Source of the DNA: Rufibacter ruber
GTDB lineage: Bacteria; Bacteroidota; Bacteroidia; Cytophagales; Hymenobacteraceae
Assembly: GCF_001647275.1 (NCBI RefSeq)
Contig: NZ_LRMM01000001.1
Location: 62,001-126,000, forward strand
Direction of reading: 5' to 3'
DNA: 64,000 bases
Of the stretch, positions 23,524 to 31,366 are shown in pieces; the stretch's first letter is position 1, and each line of letters begins with the position of its first letter. Below the pieces are notes generated by a model. That model saw only the letters and a list, made by a program, of their open reading frames with translations. It was not told the origin of the DNA and searched no databases. The position numbers and the translations under genes are program-made.

Positions 23524-24516
23524 TTACAGCAGTTTTTCCAGTTCAGCAGAAAGTGCCGCCTTGTCTGGGAGGTAGAGCTGGTATTTACTCACGAAAAGCT
23601 GGTTGCTGATGTTTTCAGTGGCGTACTCCACCAGAACCTGGTCTTTGTACGCACCCAGCACAATGCCAATGGGCGGATTGTCGCCTTCCACGTTTTCTTC
23701 TTTGGCGAAGTAGTTCAGGTACAGGTTCATCTGGCCAATGTCCTGGTGTTCAATTTCGCCGCGCTTCAGGTCTATCAACACAAAGCACTTCAGAATGCGG
23801 TGGTAGAAAACCAGGTCCACAAAGAAGTGCCTATTGGCCAGGCTGATTTTATATTGCCGGCCAATAAACGCGAAGCCCTTGCCCAGTTCCAGCAGAAACT
23901 GCTCTAAGTTCTGGATCAGTTTTTCTTCCAGTTCGCCTTCTTTGTAGTGGTATTGCTGCGGAATACCTAAAAATTCAAACACGTACGGGTCTTTGAGAAT
24001 ATCAGCGGGCTTTTGAACATCCGCCCCTTGTTCGGCTATCTGCAAAATGCCGGCCTTGTCTTTGCTCAGCGCTAACCGCTGGAACAACAGACTTTTCATC
24101 TGGCGCTTCAGCTCCCGAACACTCCAGTCTTCCTTTTCGCACTGTCTGGTGTAGAAGCTGACTTCTAAGTCAGTATCAGCTTTTAGTATTTCATTGTAAT
24201 GGCTCCAGCTTAATTGTCCAGACTGTGTCTGGATTTTTGGAAACCGGGTGTAGAATTGTCTTATTTGGAACAAGTTAGATCGGCTAAATCCCTTCCCGTA
24301 GGCCAAGGTAAGTTCTTTTGAAAGGCGGTCAAGCAAATTAGCGCCATATTCGGCTTTTGCGTTTCCGCCTTGCTCAAATTCTACTATGTGCCGGCCTATC
24401 TGCCAGTAGGTTTGCACCAGAATGGTATTGATGGCGCGCCCCGCCTGCGCCCGCCCGGCGTCCAGCAGGGAGCCAATTTGCTGCACCAGCCCATTGTATG
24501 GTGGTACTTCTTTCAT
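23524..24516 (-). CDS. DUF1016 (YhcG-like) PD-(D/E)XK nuclease-domain protein
   Basis: The start at 24516 (MKEVPPYNGLVQQIGSLLD) gives 330 residues. The N-terminal helical DUF1016 domain (VQTYWQIGRHIVEFEQGG and LSKELTLAYGKGFSRSNL) is followed by the C-terminal nuclease-fold domain with FVDLVFYHRILKCFVLIDLKRG, a D...D-x-K active-site pattern of the PD-(D/E)XK superfamily. Members are sporadic in bacteria and often lie near restriction-modification or defence genes, but none is adjacent here. The family is certain and the role unknown. Confidence 0.9.
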   Translation of the reverse strand: MKEVPPYNGLVQQIGSLLDAGRAQAGRAINTILVQTYWQIGRHIVEFEQGGNAKAEYGANLLDRLSKELTLAYGKGFSRSNLFQIRQFYTRFPKIQTQSGQLSWSHYNEILKADTDLEVSFYTRQCEKEDWSVRELKRQMKSLLFQRLALSKDKAGILQIAEQGADVQKPADILKDPYVFEFLGIPQQYHYKEGELEEKLIQNLEQFLLELGKGFAFIGRQYKISLANRHFFVDLVFYHRILKCFVLIDLKRGEIEHQDIGQMNLYLNYFAKEENVEGDNPPIGIVLGAYKDQVLVEYATENISNQLFVSKYQLYLPDKAALSAELEKLL

Positions 24517-24595
24517 GCAGTTCCTTTCCCAAGTATTAGAAGCCAGGCTTGGCTTTCTTTCACAAGATACCGAAACTACCTCACCGCCCCAAAAC

Positions 24596-24633
24596 AAAAG
24601 GAGCCCTGAAATTTCCATTTCCGGGCTCCTTTT
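24596..24633. terminator. Terminator hairpin fused to half a palindromic element
   Basis: AAAAGGAGCCC and GGGCTCCTTTT (11-bp arms) enclose a partly paired AAAT...ATTT loop. It lies between the DUF1016 gene and the FG-GAP gene, near the 5' side of the former. A near-identical hairpin occurs at 27689-27726. Confidence 0.65.
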
Positions 24634-24653
24634 TCAAAAACAGGTCAAAAACG
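24633..24653. repeat. Half palindromic element (right arm only)
   Basis: CAAAAACAGGTCAAAAACGC directly follows the terminator hairpin and matches the right arm of the family. The left arm is replaced by that hairpin. Confidence 0.7.
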
Positions 24654-24824
24654 CCAATGCCTCACAGTGCTTTGTCATTCTTAATTCCTAATTGGAGCAT
24701 AGCTACCCTAACGCCATCTCCTTATCAAAGGAAACAGGGAGAGGTAAGTGTTCTTGGGCTGAGCAATTATTCAAAAAGAATTCAAGGAGCTGGTGCGCCT
24801 CAACTCCTTAAAACGGAGCAGATG

Positions 24825-27499
24825 TTACTCACCGCTCTTTATTAGCTTGAAGGTACTAGTGCCGCTCTCGGTTTCTATTTTCAGCAGGAACAGCTGGTTG
24901 GCCTGTTTACCTAAGTCAAAGGTAAAGGTCAGGGTGCCTGCTTTCCGGAAGGTCTTTTTCTGCACTACTTTGCCGCTAGTGGTAACTACGGTGGCGGTAA
25001 GTTTGCCCGTGTATGGCCCGTCTACCTGCACCTGCACTTTGCCAGAGGTAGGGTTAGGGAATACCCGCGTGTGTTTTACAATAACCTCATCTTGCGCCGC
25101 CGTAAGGGTAAAGGCAAAAGCAGCCGAAGTGGCTTTGCAACCAGCCGCGTTGCTGACTTCTACTTTGTACTGGCCAGAAGCAGTTGGGGTGATAGACCGA
25201 GTGGTTTCGGTTAAGGGTACATCATTTCTAAACCACTTGTAAGAAGCCCCTTCTGTAGAAATAAGTTGGTTTCCGTTCTGGGTAATACTGGCTTGTGGAA
25301 GGGGGGCTACCACTACATTGGCCACTAAGCTGGTATCGGCGGGGTACTCACCGTTCTTCACTACAACGCGGTATCTGCCAGGAATGGTGACCGTGTAACT
25401 GGGGTTTGTGGCATTGCTAATTGCCTCTCCGTCTTTAAGCCAGAGGTAGGTGTTATTGGGCTTAGCAGGGGTGTTCAACTGCAGCCCGTTGGCAGCGTCT
25501 TGGCAAAGGGCCTGCTCCCCAATAAGGTTAAGCGGAGCGGTGGAATACGCCAGAAGCTGTACGTTTTCTCCCACGTAAGCGACATTCCCTTTCACAGACA
25601 CAATGTCCTGGTCACCGTCGCCGTCCACATCGGCGGCGCGCATGGGGCCATCTGAGGGTGGCAAACTCACTGGCGCCTGCTTGAACCGGGCATTGCCCAC
25701 CCCAATGAAAAGATTGTTGTTGACTGCGCCGTTGCTGCTCAAAAGCAGGTCAAGAATTCCGTCTTTGTTGAAATCTACAGTGTCTACCCACTTAATCCAG
25801 CCCTCTGAGGAAAACTCTTGGGTGATGCGGCTAGAGGCGTCTGTGAAGCTAGCGTTACCGTTGTTCAGCAAGAGTTGCAGGAACGCTCCTTTGTAAAACG
25901 GCTGCCCTGGGGTGTTGGAGGAGATAACATCCAAGTCGCCGTCTTTATCGAAATCAGCGACGGCAAAAGCCACGGTAATCCAGTTATTGCCCGGCACTTT
26001 CCGGTCAATGGCGTTTTCCTTGATGGTGAACACGCCGCTGCCGTTGTTCAGCAGCACCAGGTTACCAGCAGTGTTTTCGTCGCCGCCCAGGAATAGGTCT
26101 TGGTCACCGTCGCCGTCAAAATCTGCGAAAGCGCTGGAGGTAAACGCCCCCAGGTGCTTGCCGCCACAGCCACCGGCAAATTGTTAGTGCCCACAGAGAA
26201 CACGCCGCTGCCGTTGTTCAGGTAAATGAGCGGTCCATTAGTGCCCCCGCCAATGTTGGCCATGTACAGGTCTACATCGTTGTCGCCGTCAATGTCGGCG
26301 GCAGATACGTGGTGGGTAAAGTCAATAGACTGCGGAAAGTGCGTGGAGGTGACGTTGCGGAGCGTGCCATCGGCCTGGCCAAACAAGAGCTGGCTCTGCT
26401 CACCCGGAAATGGATGGGTATCGGTACCGTGGCCAATCATCACCAAATCTTTAAAACCGTCTTTGTTGAAGTCGGCTACGGCAATGTGGCGGGGGTGCAC
26501 CATTTCCAACCCAGCCGGAATGAAAGTGGCGGTTTGATTGGTAACCGTCAGGTTCTGGTGCGTGGCCAATACCTGAATAGGTCTGAACGTGCCCGGAAAC
26601 GGGGTAGGCGGCCAGGCTATGGAAACACCCAGAAACTCCAGGCGGCCGTCTTGGTTAATATCCATTGGGTAGATGTCTTCCAGGCCATGCGGCAACGCCG
26701 GCGAGATGGTGGTGGCCCTTGAGGCAAAAAAAGGTTCTTTCTCAGTATAAAACGTGCTGTGCCAGATAGGATCCTGTGGATCAGCAGTTGCGGTCATGCC
26801 CAGCGTGGCATGTAGGTTGTTTCCTGATCTGTCTTGCGCCATTTGGCCAGAACCCTCGTCCAGCATCCAGAAAGCCACCAAGCCATTGGCATTAGCGGCG
26901 GGAACGGCTTGCGCCACCGCCTGCACCTCTGCCGCTGAGAGCGCTCTGCTCCACACCCCCACCTGCTTAATGTAGGCATTGGAGCCGCAGCAGTAATTGC
27001 CTTTGTTAATGCCGCCGCCAATGCCGAAGGGCACGTTGTTGCTCTGGGGAAGGCCGGGGCTTTGGATAGAACCTGCCAGCTGCCCGTTGATGTACAGCTG
27101 CATGGTGCCACCAGACAAGGTAGCGGCCATGTGGGTCCAGGTGTTTAGCGGTATGTCATTTGGTGAGGCAATGCTTCTGTAAGTACCCGCCGCCCCGGTG
27201 GTTTGGACAAACTCCACCCGGTTGCCGGTGTTGTTCCAGCCCAGCACGTACGTCATCCAGGGATCGGTGTCACGGTCGGTAGCTGGTTTGCCCACTATAA
27301 GGCTGTGGGGGGTGCGGGCGGTGGGGTTTACCCAAGCCGAAAAAGTAAACTCGCCTCCCAATTTAAGACGGTCATCTACTGGCGCAAAGACACCGCTGTT
27401 GTTGAATTTAAGTATGTTGCTCTGGCCAGGGGCAGTGATCTGAGCGCTTCCTATTAAAGAAACACAGCACAAGAGGAAGGTGAGTATAGATTTCTGCAT
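24825..27499 (-). pseudogene. Secreted LamG/FG-GAP-repeat protein with T9SS sorting domain, frameshifted
   Basis: Two frames join into about 891 residues if one G is added to the G5 run at 26151-26147 (minus strand). The corrected text there is AFTSSAFADFDGDGDQDLFL, a further FG-GAP repeat. Order: signal peptide (MQKSILTFLLCCVSLIGSAQ), LamG/concanavalin-like domain (about 30-230), several FG-GAP/VCBS repeats with DxDxDxxxD calcium loops (about 270-600), Ig/PKD-like modules, and a type A T9SS domain (VFPNPTSGKVQVQV). It is a predicted surface or secreted carbohydrate- or protein-binding protein. The break is probably a sequencing error. Confidence 0.82.
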
Positions 27500-27688
27500 A
27501 TATAACTTTAAATAAAAATACGGTGGTGCTTAACTTAATCAAAGTTAATGGATTACATGTATGGTAGATGCTGAAAGTAAGAAGATTTTTATTAGGAAAC
27601 AGAGCCAGAAGAGCCTTGGGTTGCACAAGTAAATGAAGTAGACGCTTAAGGCTGCTACTTCATTTACTTGGTTATTTAAACCTAAACC

Positions 27689-27726
27689 AAAAGGAGCCCG
27701 GAAATTTCTATTTCCGGGCTCCTTTT
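27689..27726 (-). terminator. Terminator of the pnt operon, fused to half a palindromic element
   Basis: Seventeen-base perfect arms (AAAAGGAGCCCGGAAAT and its complement) around a TTCT loop lie about 80 bp past the pntB stop codon. The same composite occurs at 24596-24653. Confidence 0.8.
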
Positions 27727-27748
27727 CCAAAAACAGGTCAAAAACAGC
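27726..27748. repeat. Half palindromic element (right arm only)
   Basis: CAAAAACAGGTCAAAAACAG follows the terminator stem, as at 24633-24653. Confidence 0.7.
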
Positions 27749-27805
27749 TTTGGTCTGCCACGCCTTGTGTTGCACGGCAAGACCCATTCCTACTTCCCCA
27801 TGAAC

Positions 27806-29209
27806 TCACGCGGTGGCCATCTCCTTCAGTTCGCTCACCACCTTGGTCATTGAGGCTTTGGCATCGCCAAACAGCATGAGGCAGTTGGGGTACCCGAAAA
27901 GCTCGTTCTCAATACCGGCGTACCCGGCGGCCATGCCGCGCTTGCAGACAATGACGGTGCGGGCCTTGTCTGCGTTGAGCACGGGCATGCCGTAGATGGG
28001 GCTGCCGGGGTTGGTGCGGGCGGCAGGGTTCACCACGTCATTCGCGCCAATGATGAGGCAGATGTCAGTGTTGGCGAACTCGTCGTTGATGTGGTCCATC
28101 TCAATGAGCTTGTCATAGGGAATATTGGCCTCGGCCAGGAGCACGTTCATGTGGCCCGGCATACGGCCCGCCACCGGGTGAATGGCAAATTTCACGCTGG
28201 TGCCGCGTTTCTCCAGCAGGTCAGTAAGCTCACGCACTACGTGCTGGGCCTGCGCCACCGCCATGCCGTACCCCGGCACAATGATCACGCTGCTGGCGGA
28301 GTCAAAGAGCATGGCGCTTTCTTCCACGCCCACCTCTTTCACCACAATTTCTTCGCCGCCCCCGCTAGCTGCCGCGCCGCCCGTCTGCCCGAAGCCGCCC
28401 AGTAGCACGTTCACCAGCGACCGGTTCATGGCTTTGCACATAATCTGCGTGAGAATAATGCCTGAGGCGCCCACCAGCGCGCCCGTGATAATGAGTACCT
28501 GGTTGTTCAGCACAAAGCCCGTGGCACAGGCCGCAATGCCAGAATACGAGTTCAGGAGCGAAATCACCACCGGCATATCGGCGCCGCCAATAGGAATCAC
28601 CGTGAGTACGCCCAGCAGCAGCGCAATGGCCAGCACGGCAATCATCCAGAGCTCAAAGTTAGGGTCCAGCACCACCAGCACGCTGAACGCCAGTACCGCC
28701 AGAAACAGCAACGCATTCAGCGCGTGCTGCCCCGTGAACGTAATGGCGCGGCCGTTGATGAGGCCCTTCAGCTTCCCAAACGCCACCAACGAGCCCGTGA
28801 ACGTGACCGCCCCAATAAGGATACTGATCACCACTGTCACCGCTACCACCACCGGCATGGTCAGGCTGGCCTCGTGCGCCTGCCGCCAGTATTCAGAAGC
28901 CGCCACCAAAACGCTTGACGCCCCCCCGAACCCGTTGAAAATAGCCACCATCTCGGGCATATTGGTCATCTCCACGCGCTGCGCCGCAAACCAGCCCACC
29001 GCCGAGGCGATCAGAATCGTCACAAAAATCTCTGTGAAGCTCAATACCTGGCTGTTCAGCAGCGTAGCCACCACCGCAATAAACATGGCTACCGCCGAAA
29101 GTGTGTTCCCTTTTCGGGCCGAACTGGTTTTGCCCAGCATCTTTATGCCCATGATAAACAGCACCGACGCCACCAGATAGGCGATTTGAATCAATAAGTC
29201 AGTAGTCAT
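27806..29209 (-). CDS. pntB: NAD(P) transhydrogenase, beta subunit
   Basis: A 467-residue membrane protein. The N-terminal ~270 residues contain about eight or nine helices of domain II (ITFTGQHALNALLFLAVLAF among them). The C-terminal domain III binds NADP(H) (SVIIVPGYGMAVAQAQHVVREL, abridged, then IGANDVVNPAART and YAGIENELF). With the alpha parts it couples hydride transfer between NADH and NADP+ to proton translocation in the inner membrane, supplying NADPH. It is the last gene of the pntAA-pntAB-pntB operon, 12 bp after pntAB. Confidence 0.95.
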   Translation of the reverse strand: MTTDLLIQIAYLVASVLFIMGIKMLGKTSSARKGNTLSAVAMFIAVVATLLNSQVLSFTEIFVTILIASAVGWFAAQRVEMTNMPEMVAIFNGFGGASSVLVAASEYWRQAHEASLTMPVVVAVTVVISILIGAVTFTGSLVAFGKLKGLINGRAITFTGQHALNALLFLAVLAFSVLVVLDPNFELWMIAVLAIALLLGVLTVIPIGGADMPVVISLLNSYSGIAACATGFVLNNQVLIITGALVGASGIILTQIMCKAMNRSLVNVLLGGFGQTGGAAASGGGEEIVVKEVGVEESAMLFDSASSVIIVPGYGMAVAQAQHVVRELTDLLEKRGTSVKFAIHPVAGRMPGHMNVLLAEANIPYDKLIEMDHINDEFANTDICLIIGANDVVNPAARTNPGSPIYGMPVLNADKARTVIVCKRGMAAGYAGIENELFGYPNCLMLFGDAKASMTKVVSELKEMATA

Positions 29210-29221
29210 GTCTGCGCCGCG

Positions 29222-29509
29222 TTATTTCTTCTTCTTAAACATTTTAAGCATGCGGTCAGTGACCACGTAGCCGCCCACCACGTTGAGCGTGGCCAGGAAC
29301 AAGGCCGCCACCCCCAGCCATTTGCTCACACTGTGGTCCAGCGGACCCGCCGCCACAATGGCCCCCACAATGGTAATCCCAGAGATAGCGTTAGACCCAG
29401 ACATGAGGGGGGTGTGCAGCGTGGGCGGCACCTTAGAAATCAGCTCAAACCCCACAAAGCTGGCCAACACCAGCACGTAGAGGAGCACAATTAAAGCTTC
29501 TGCGTTCAT
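29222..29509 (-). CDS. pntAB: NAD(P) transhydrogenase, alpha-2 (membrane) subunit
   Basis: A 95-residue protein. Three hydrophobic segments, with the diagnostic HTPLMSGSNAISGITIVGA motif, form the membrane part of the transhydrogenase alpha chain. In E. coli it is the C-terminus of PntA; here it is a separate gene, as in many three-subunit bacterial enzymes. It ends in a basic FKKKK. It lies 12 bp before pntB, but an unusual 262-bp repeat-filled gap separates it from pntAA. Confidence 0.95.
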   Translation of the reverse strand: MNAEALIVLLYVLVLASFVGFELISKVPPTLHTPLMSGSNAISGITIVGAIVAAGPLDHSVSKWLGVAALFLATLNVVGGYVVTDRMLKMFKKKK

Positions 29510-29771
29510 ATTTTTAATTGTTGATCGTTCAATAGTTGATTGTTTTTGATACTCCCCCCTTTGCAGGGGGGAGGGGGATGTTTACACCTGCCGGTCCACG
29601 CATTTCTGCTGAGGTAGAGACCAGCACGCTGTCTCTCTGCTCTGCGATGGCCGTTACAGAACATACCTGCTGACAAACAGTCTTCCACTATACCTCCCTC
29701 CAAAGAAGGGAATAACCAGCAGTGCGGGGGAGACAAGGCGGTGCCTGGTCTCTACATGGTCAAATCCCCCC
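29510..29771. repeat. Repeat cassette inside the pnt operon
   Basis: This 262-bp gap starts with a C/T-rich hairpin related to other loci (CTCCCCCCTTTGCAGGGGGG near 29553). It contains an inverted pair of 11-bp arms, GTAGAGACCAG (29614-29624) and CTGGTCTCTAC (29745-29755), also found as a tight hairpin at 48911-48933. It ends in a C6 run. No frame is real. It looks like a small mobile or repeat unit inserted between two cotranscribed genes. Confidence 0.65.
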
Positions 29772-30932
29772 TTACACCGTCTTTGCCAGAATATCTTTGG
29801 TGAATTGGTGCACCAGCGCACCTTGGTGCGTGATGAGCGACCCCTTGGTGACTTCCTCGTCCAGCTCCCATTTAAAACCGTCTTTGGTGGCCAGGTGCAA
29901 CAGCAGCGTGCTGATGTTCTTGGCGTAGAGTTCGCTGGCGTTGGTAGAAACCATGGCGGGCAAATTGGCTTCCCCAATAATGGTGACACCGTGCCGTACC
30001 ACCGTCTGGTTAAATTCGCTGAGGGCGCAGTTCCCGCCTGACTCCACGGCCATGTCTACAATCACCGAGCCCGGTTTCATGCTCTGCACCATCTCCGCAG
30101 TGACCAGCAGGGGCGCTTTCTTGCCAATGACCAGGGCGGTCGTGATCACAATATCGGCCTCGGCAATATGTTTGGAGATAAGTTCTTTCTGCTTCTGCAG
30201 GTACTCGGCAGAAACTTCTTTGGCGTAACCGCCTTCGGTTTGTACGCCCTCGGCCTGCACTTCCAGGAACCGGCCGCCCAGAGACTCTACCTGTTCTTTG
30301 GTTTCTGGCCTCACATCTGTGACCTCTACCACGGCGCCCAGGCGTTTGGCGGTGGCAATGGCCTGCAAACCGGCCACGCCCGCGCCAAAAATGAGCACGC
30401 GCGCCGGGGTGATGGTGCCCGCCGCCGTCATCATGAGCGGGAAAATCTTGCCCAGCGCGTTGGCACCCAGCAGCACTGATTTATACCCCGCCAGGTTGGC
30501 CTGCGAGCTCAGCGCGTCCATCTTCTGCGCCCGGGAGATACGGGGCACGGCGTCCATGGCGAACGCGGAGATGCGTTTCTGCACCAGCGCCTCTACTATG
30601 TCTGGAATGGTGTAGGCGTACAGGAAAGAGAGCACGGCGCTGCCTTCGCGCAGCAGGTGCACCTCTTCAACGGTAGGCGCGTTGACTTTCAGGAGCACAT
30701 CAGCGTCAGCCAGCAGGGCGGTCCTGTCTGGGAAAATGAGGCCCCCGGCCTGCTCATAGGCGCTGTCATAGAAGCCGGTGGCTTCGCCCGCGCCGCTCTC
30801 TATGCCACAGCTGAAGCCCGCTTTGGTCAGCGACTTCACCACGTCTGGGCTCAGCGCCACCCGCCGTTCAGGTACTTTGGTTTCTTTGAGTACTGCTACT
30901 TTCAAGGTTCTTGGGTTAACGTGAGATAGCAA
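29772..30932 (-). CDS. pntAA: NAD(P) transhydrogenase, alpha-1 (NAD-binding) subunit
   Basis: A 386-residue soluble subunit. KVAVLKETKVPERRVALSPD, SFLYAYTIPDIVEAL and MDALSSQANLAGYKSVLLGA (abridged) are conserved in the alanine dehydrogenase/PntA fold, and the NAD-binding glycine loop is LIFGAGVAGLQAIATAKRLGAVVEVTD (abridged). It binds NAD(H) as domain I and transfers hydride to domain III of PntB. It is the first gene of the operon. The start at 30932 is the only good one, although TLKVAVLKE lies 8 residues in. Confidence 0.93.
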   Translation of the reverse strand: MLSHVNPRTLKVAVLKETKVPERRVALSPDVVKSLTKAGFSCGIESGAGEATGFYDSAYEQAGGLIFPDRTALLADADVLLKVNAPTVEEVHLLREGSAVLSFLYAYTIPDIVEALVQKRISAFAMDAVPRISRAQKMDALSSQANLAGYKSVLLGANALGKIFPLMMTAAGTITPARVLIFGAGVAGLQAIATAKRLGAVVEVTDVRPETKEQVESLGGRFLEVQAEGVQTEGGYAKEVSAEYLQKQKELISKHIAEADIVITTALVIGKKAPLLVTAEMVQSMKPGSVIVDMAVESGGNCALSEFNQTVVRHGVTIIGEANLPAMVSTNASELYAKNISTLLLHLATKDGFKWELDEEVTKGSLITHQGALVHQFTKDILAKTV

Positions 30933-31050
30933 AGTAAGGGGCAGAATTACCCCATAAATGCCACAAAGTCAAGGAAGTTCTTAAATATTAGTATAAGCTA
31001 ATGTTTGGTAGGGAAAGGCGGCAGGGCAGGTAGTAAGGAGAGTGGGAAAG

Positions 31051-31090
31051 CTGTTTTGGAGCTGTTTTTCTGAAAACAGCCCCAAAACAG
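31051..31090. repeat. Palindromic element, copy 15
   Basis: CTGTTTTGGAGCTG pairs with CAGCCCCAAAACAG with one mismatch. It lies between divergent genes. Confidence 0.82.
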
Positions 31091-31141
31091 GTCTTGGGGT
31101 TCAGGGGCTTTAACCAGCCGAAAGCCCGGGAGGGCCAGGTT

Positions 31142-31183
31142 CCTGTTTTTGGCCTATTTTCCTGAAAACAAGCCGAAAACAGG
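31142..31183. repeat. Palindromic element, copy 16
   Basis: CCTGTTTTTGGCCTA pairs with AAGCCGAAAACAGG with mismatches. It forms a close pair with copy 15. Confidence 0.78.
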
Positions 31184-31294
31184 AAAGCGGCGAAGCTGCC
31201 TGATGCCAGGGTTTCTCTGCTCAGGCGCCGGGTTTACCCGCGCGGTCAACGGCTTGCCCGGGGTTCAGGCAGAACCCGCAGAGAGCTGGGTTTA

Positions 31295-31302
31295 TATTTT
31301 TG
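31295..31302 (+). promoter_or_regulatory. Candidate -7 box for the GH3 gene
   Basis: TATTTTTG fits TAnnTTTG, 65 nt before the ATG. No -33 TTTG is seen at the right spacing. Confidence 0.4.
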
Positions 31303-31366
31303 CAACCGATTTCATATATCCAGAAACATTCCCCAACTTAGGAGGCGCAACCGTTCAGCAGAGCCT

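Larger units (their letters stand above)
27500..27805. other. Intergenic region with terminator and half element
   Basis: This 306-bp gap holds an AT-rich upstream region of the FG-GAP gene (27500-27600) and the terminator and half palindrome at 27689-27748. No reading frame looks real. Confidence 0.5.
30933..31366. other. Intergenic region between divergent pnt operon and GH3 gene
   Basis: It holds two palindromic elements (31051-31090 and 31142-31183) and the GH3 promoter candidate at 31295-31302. Just upstream of pntAA a minus-strand TTACTTTG is a 7-of-8 match to the -7 box. Confidence 0.5.

Noticed and set aside
23524-24516. Restriction-modification system around the DUF1016 gene
   Set aside because: No methyltransferase, specificity subunit or other restriction gene lies nearby; only the nuclease-family protein is supported.
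28182-29180. A 332-residue plus-strand frame opposite pntB
   Set aside because: It is low-complexity Ser/Thr/Pro antisense translation of a highly conserved membrane protein gene.
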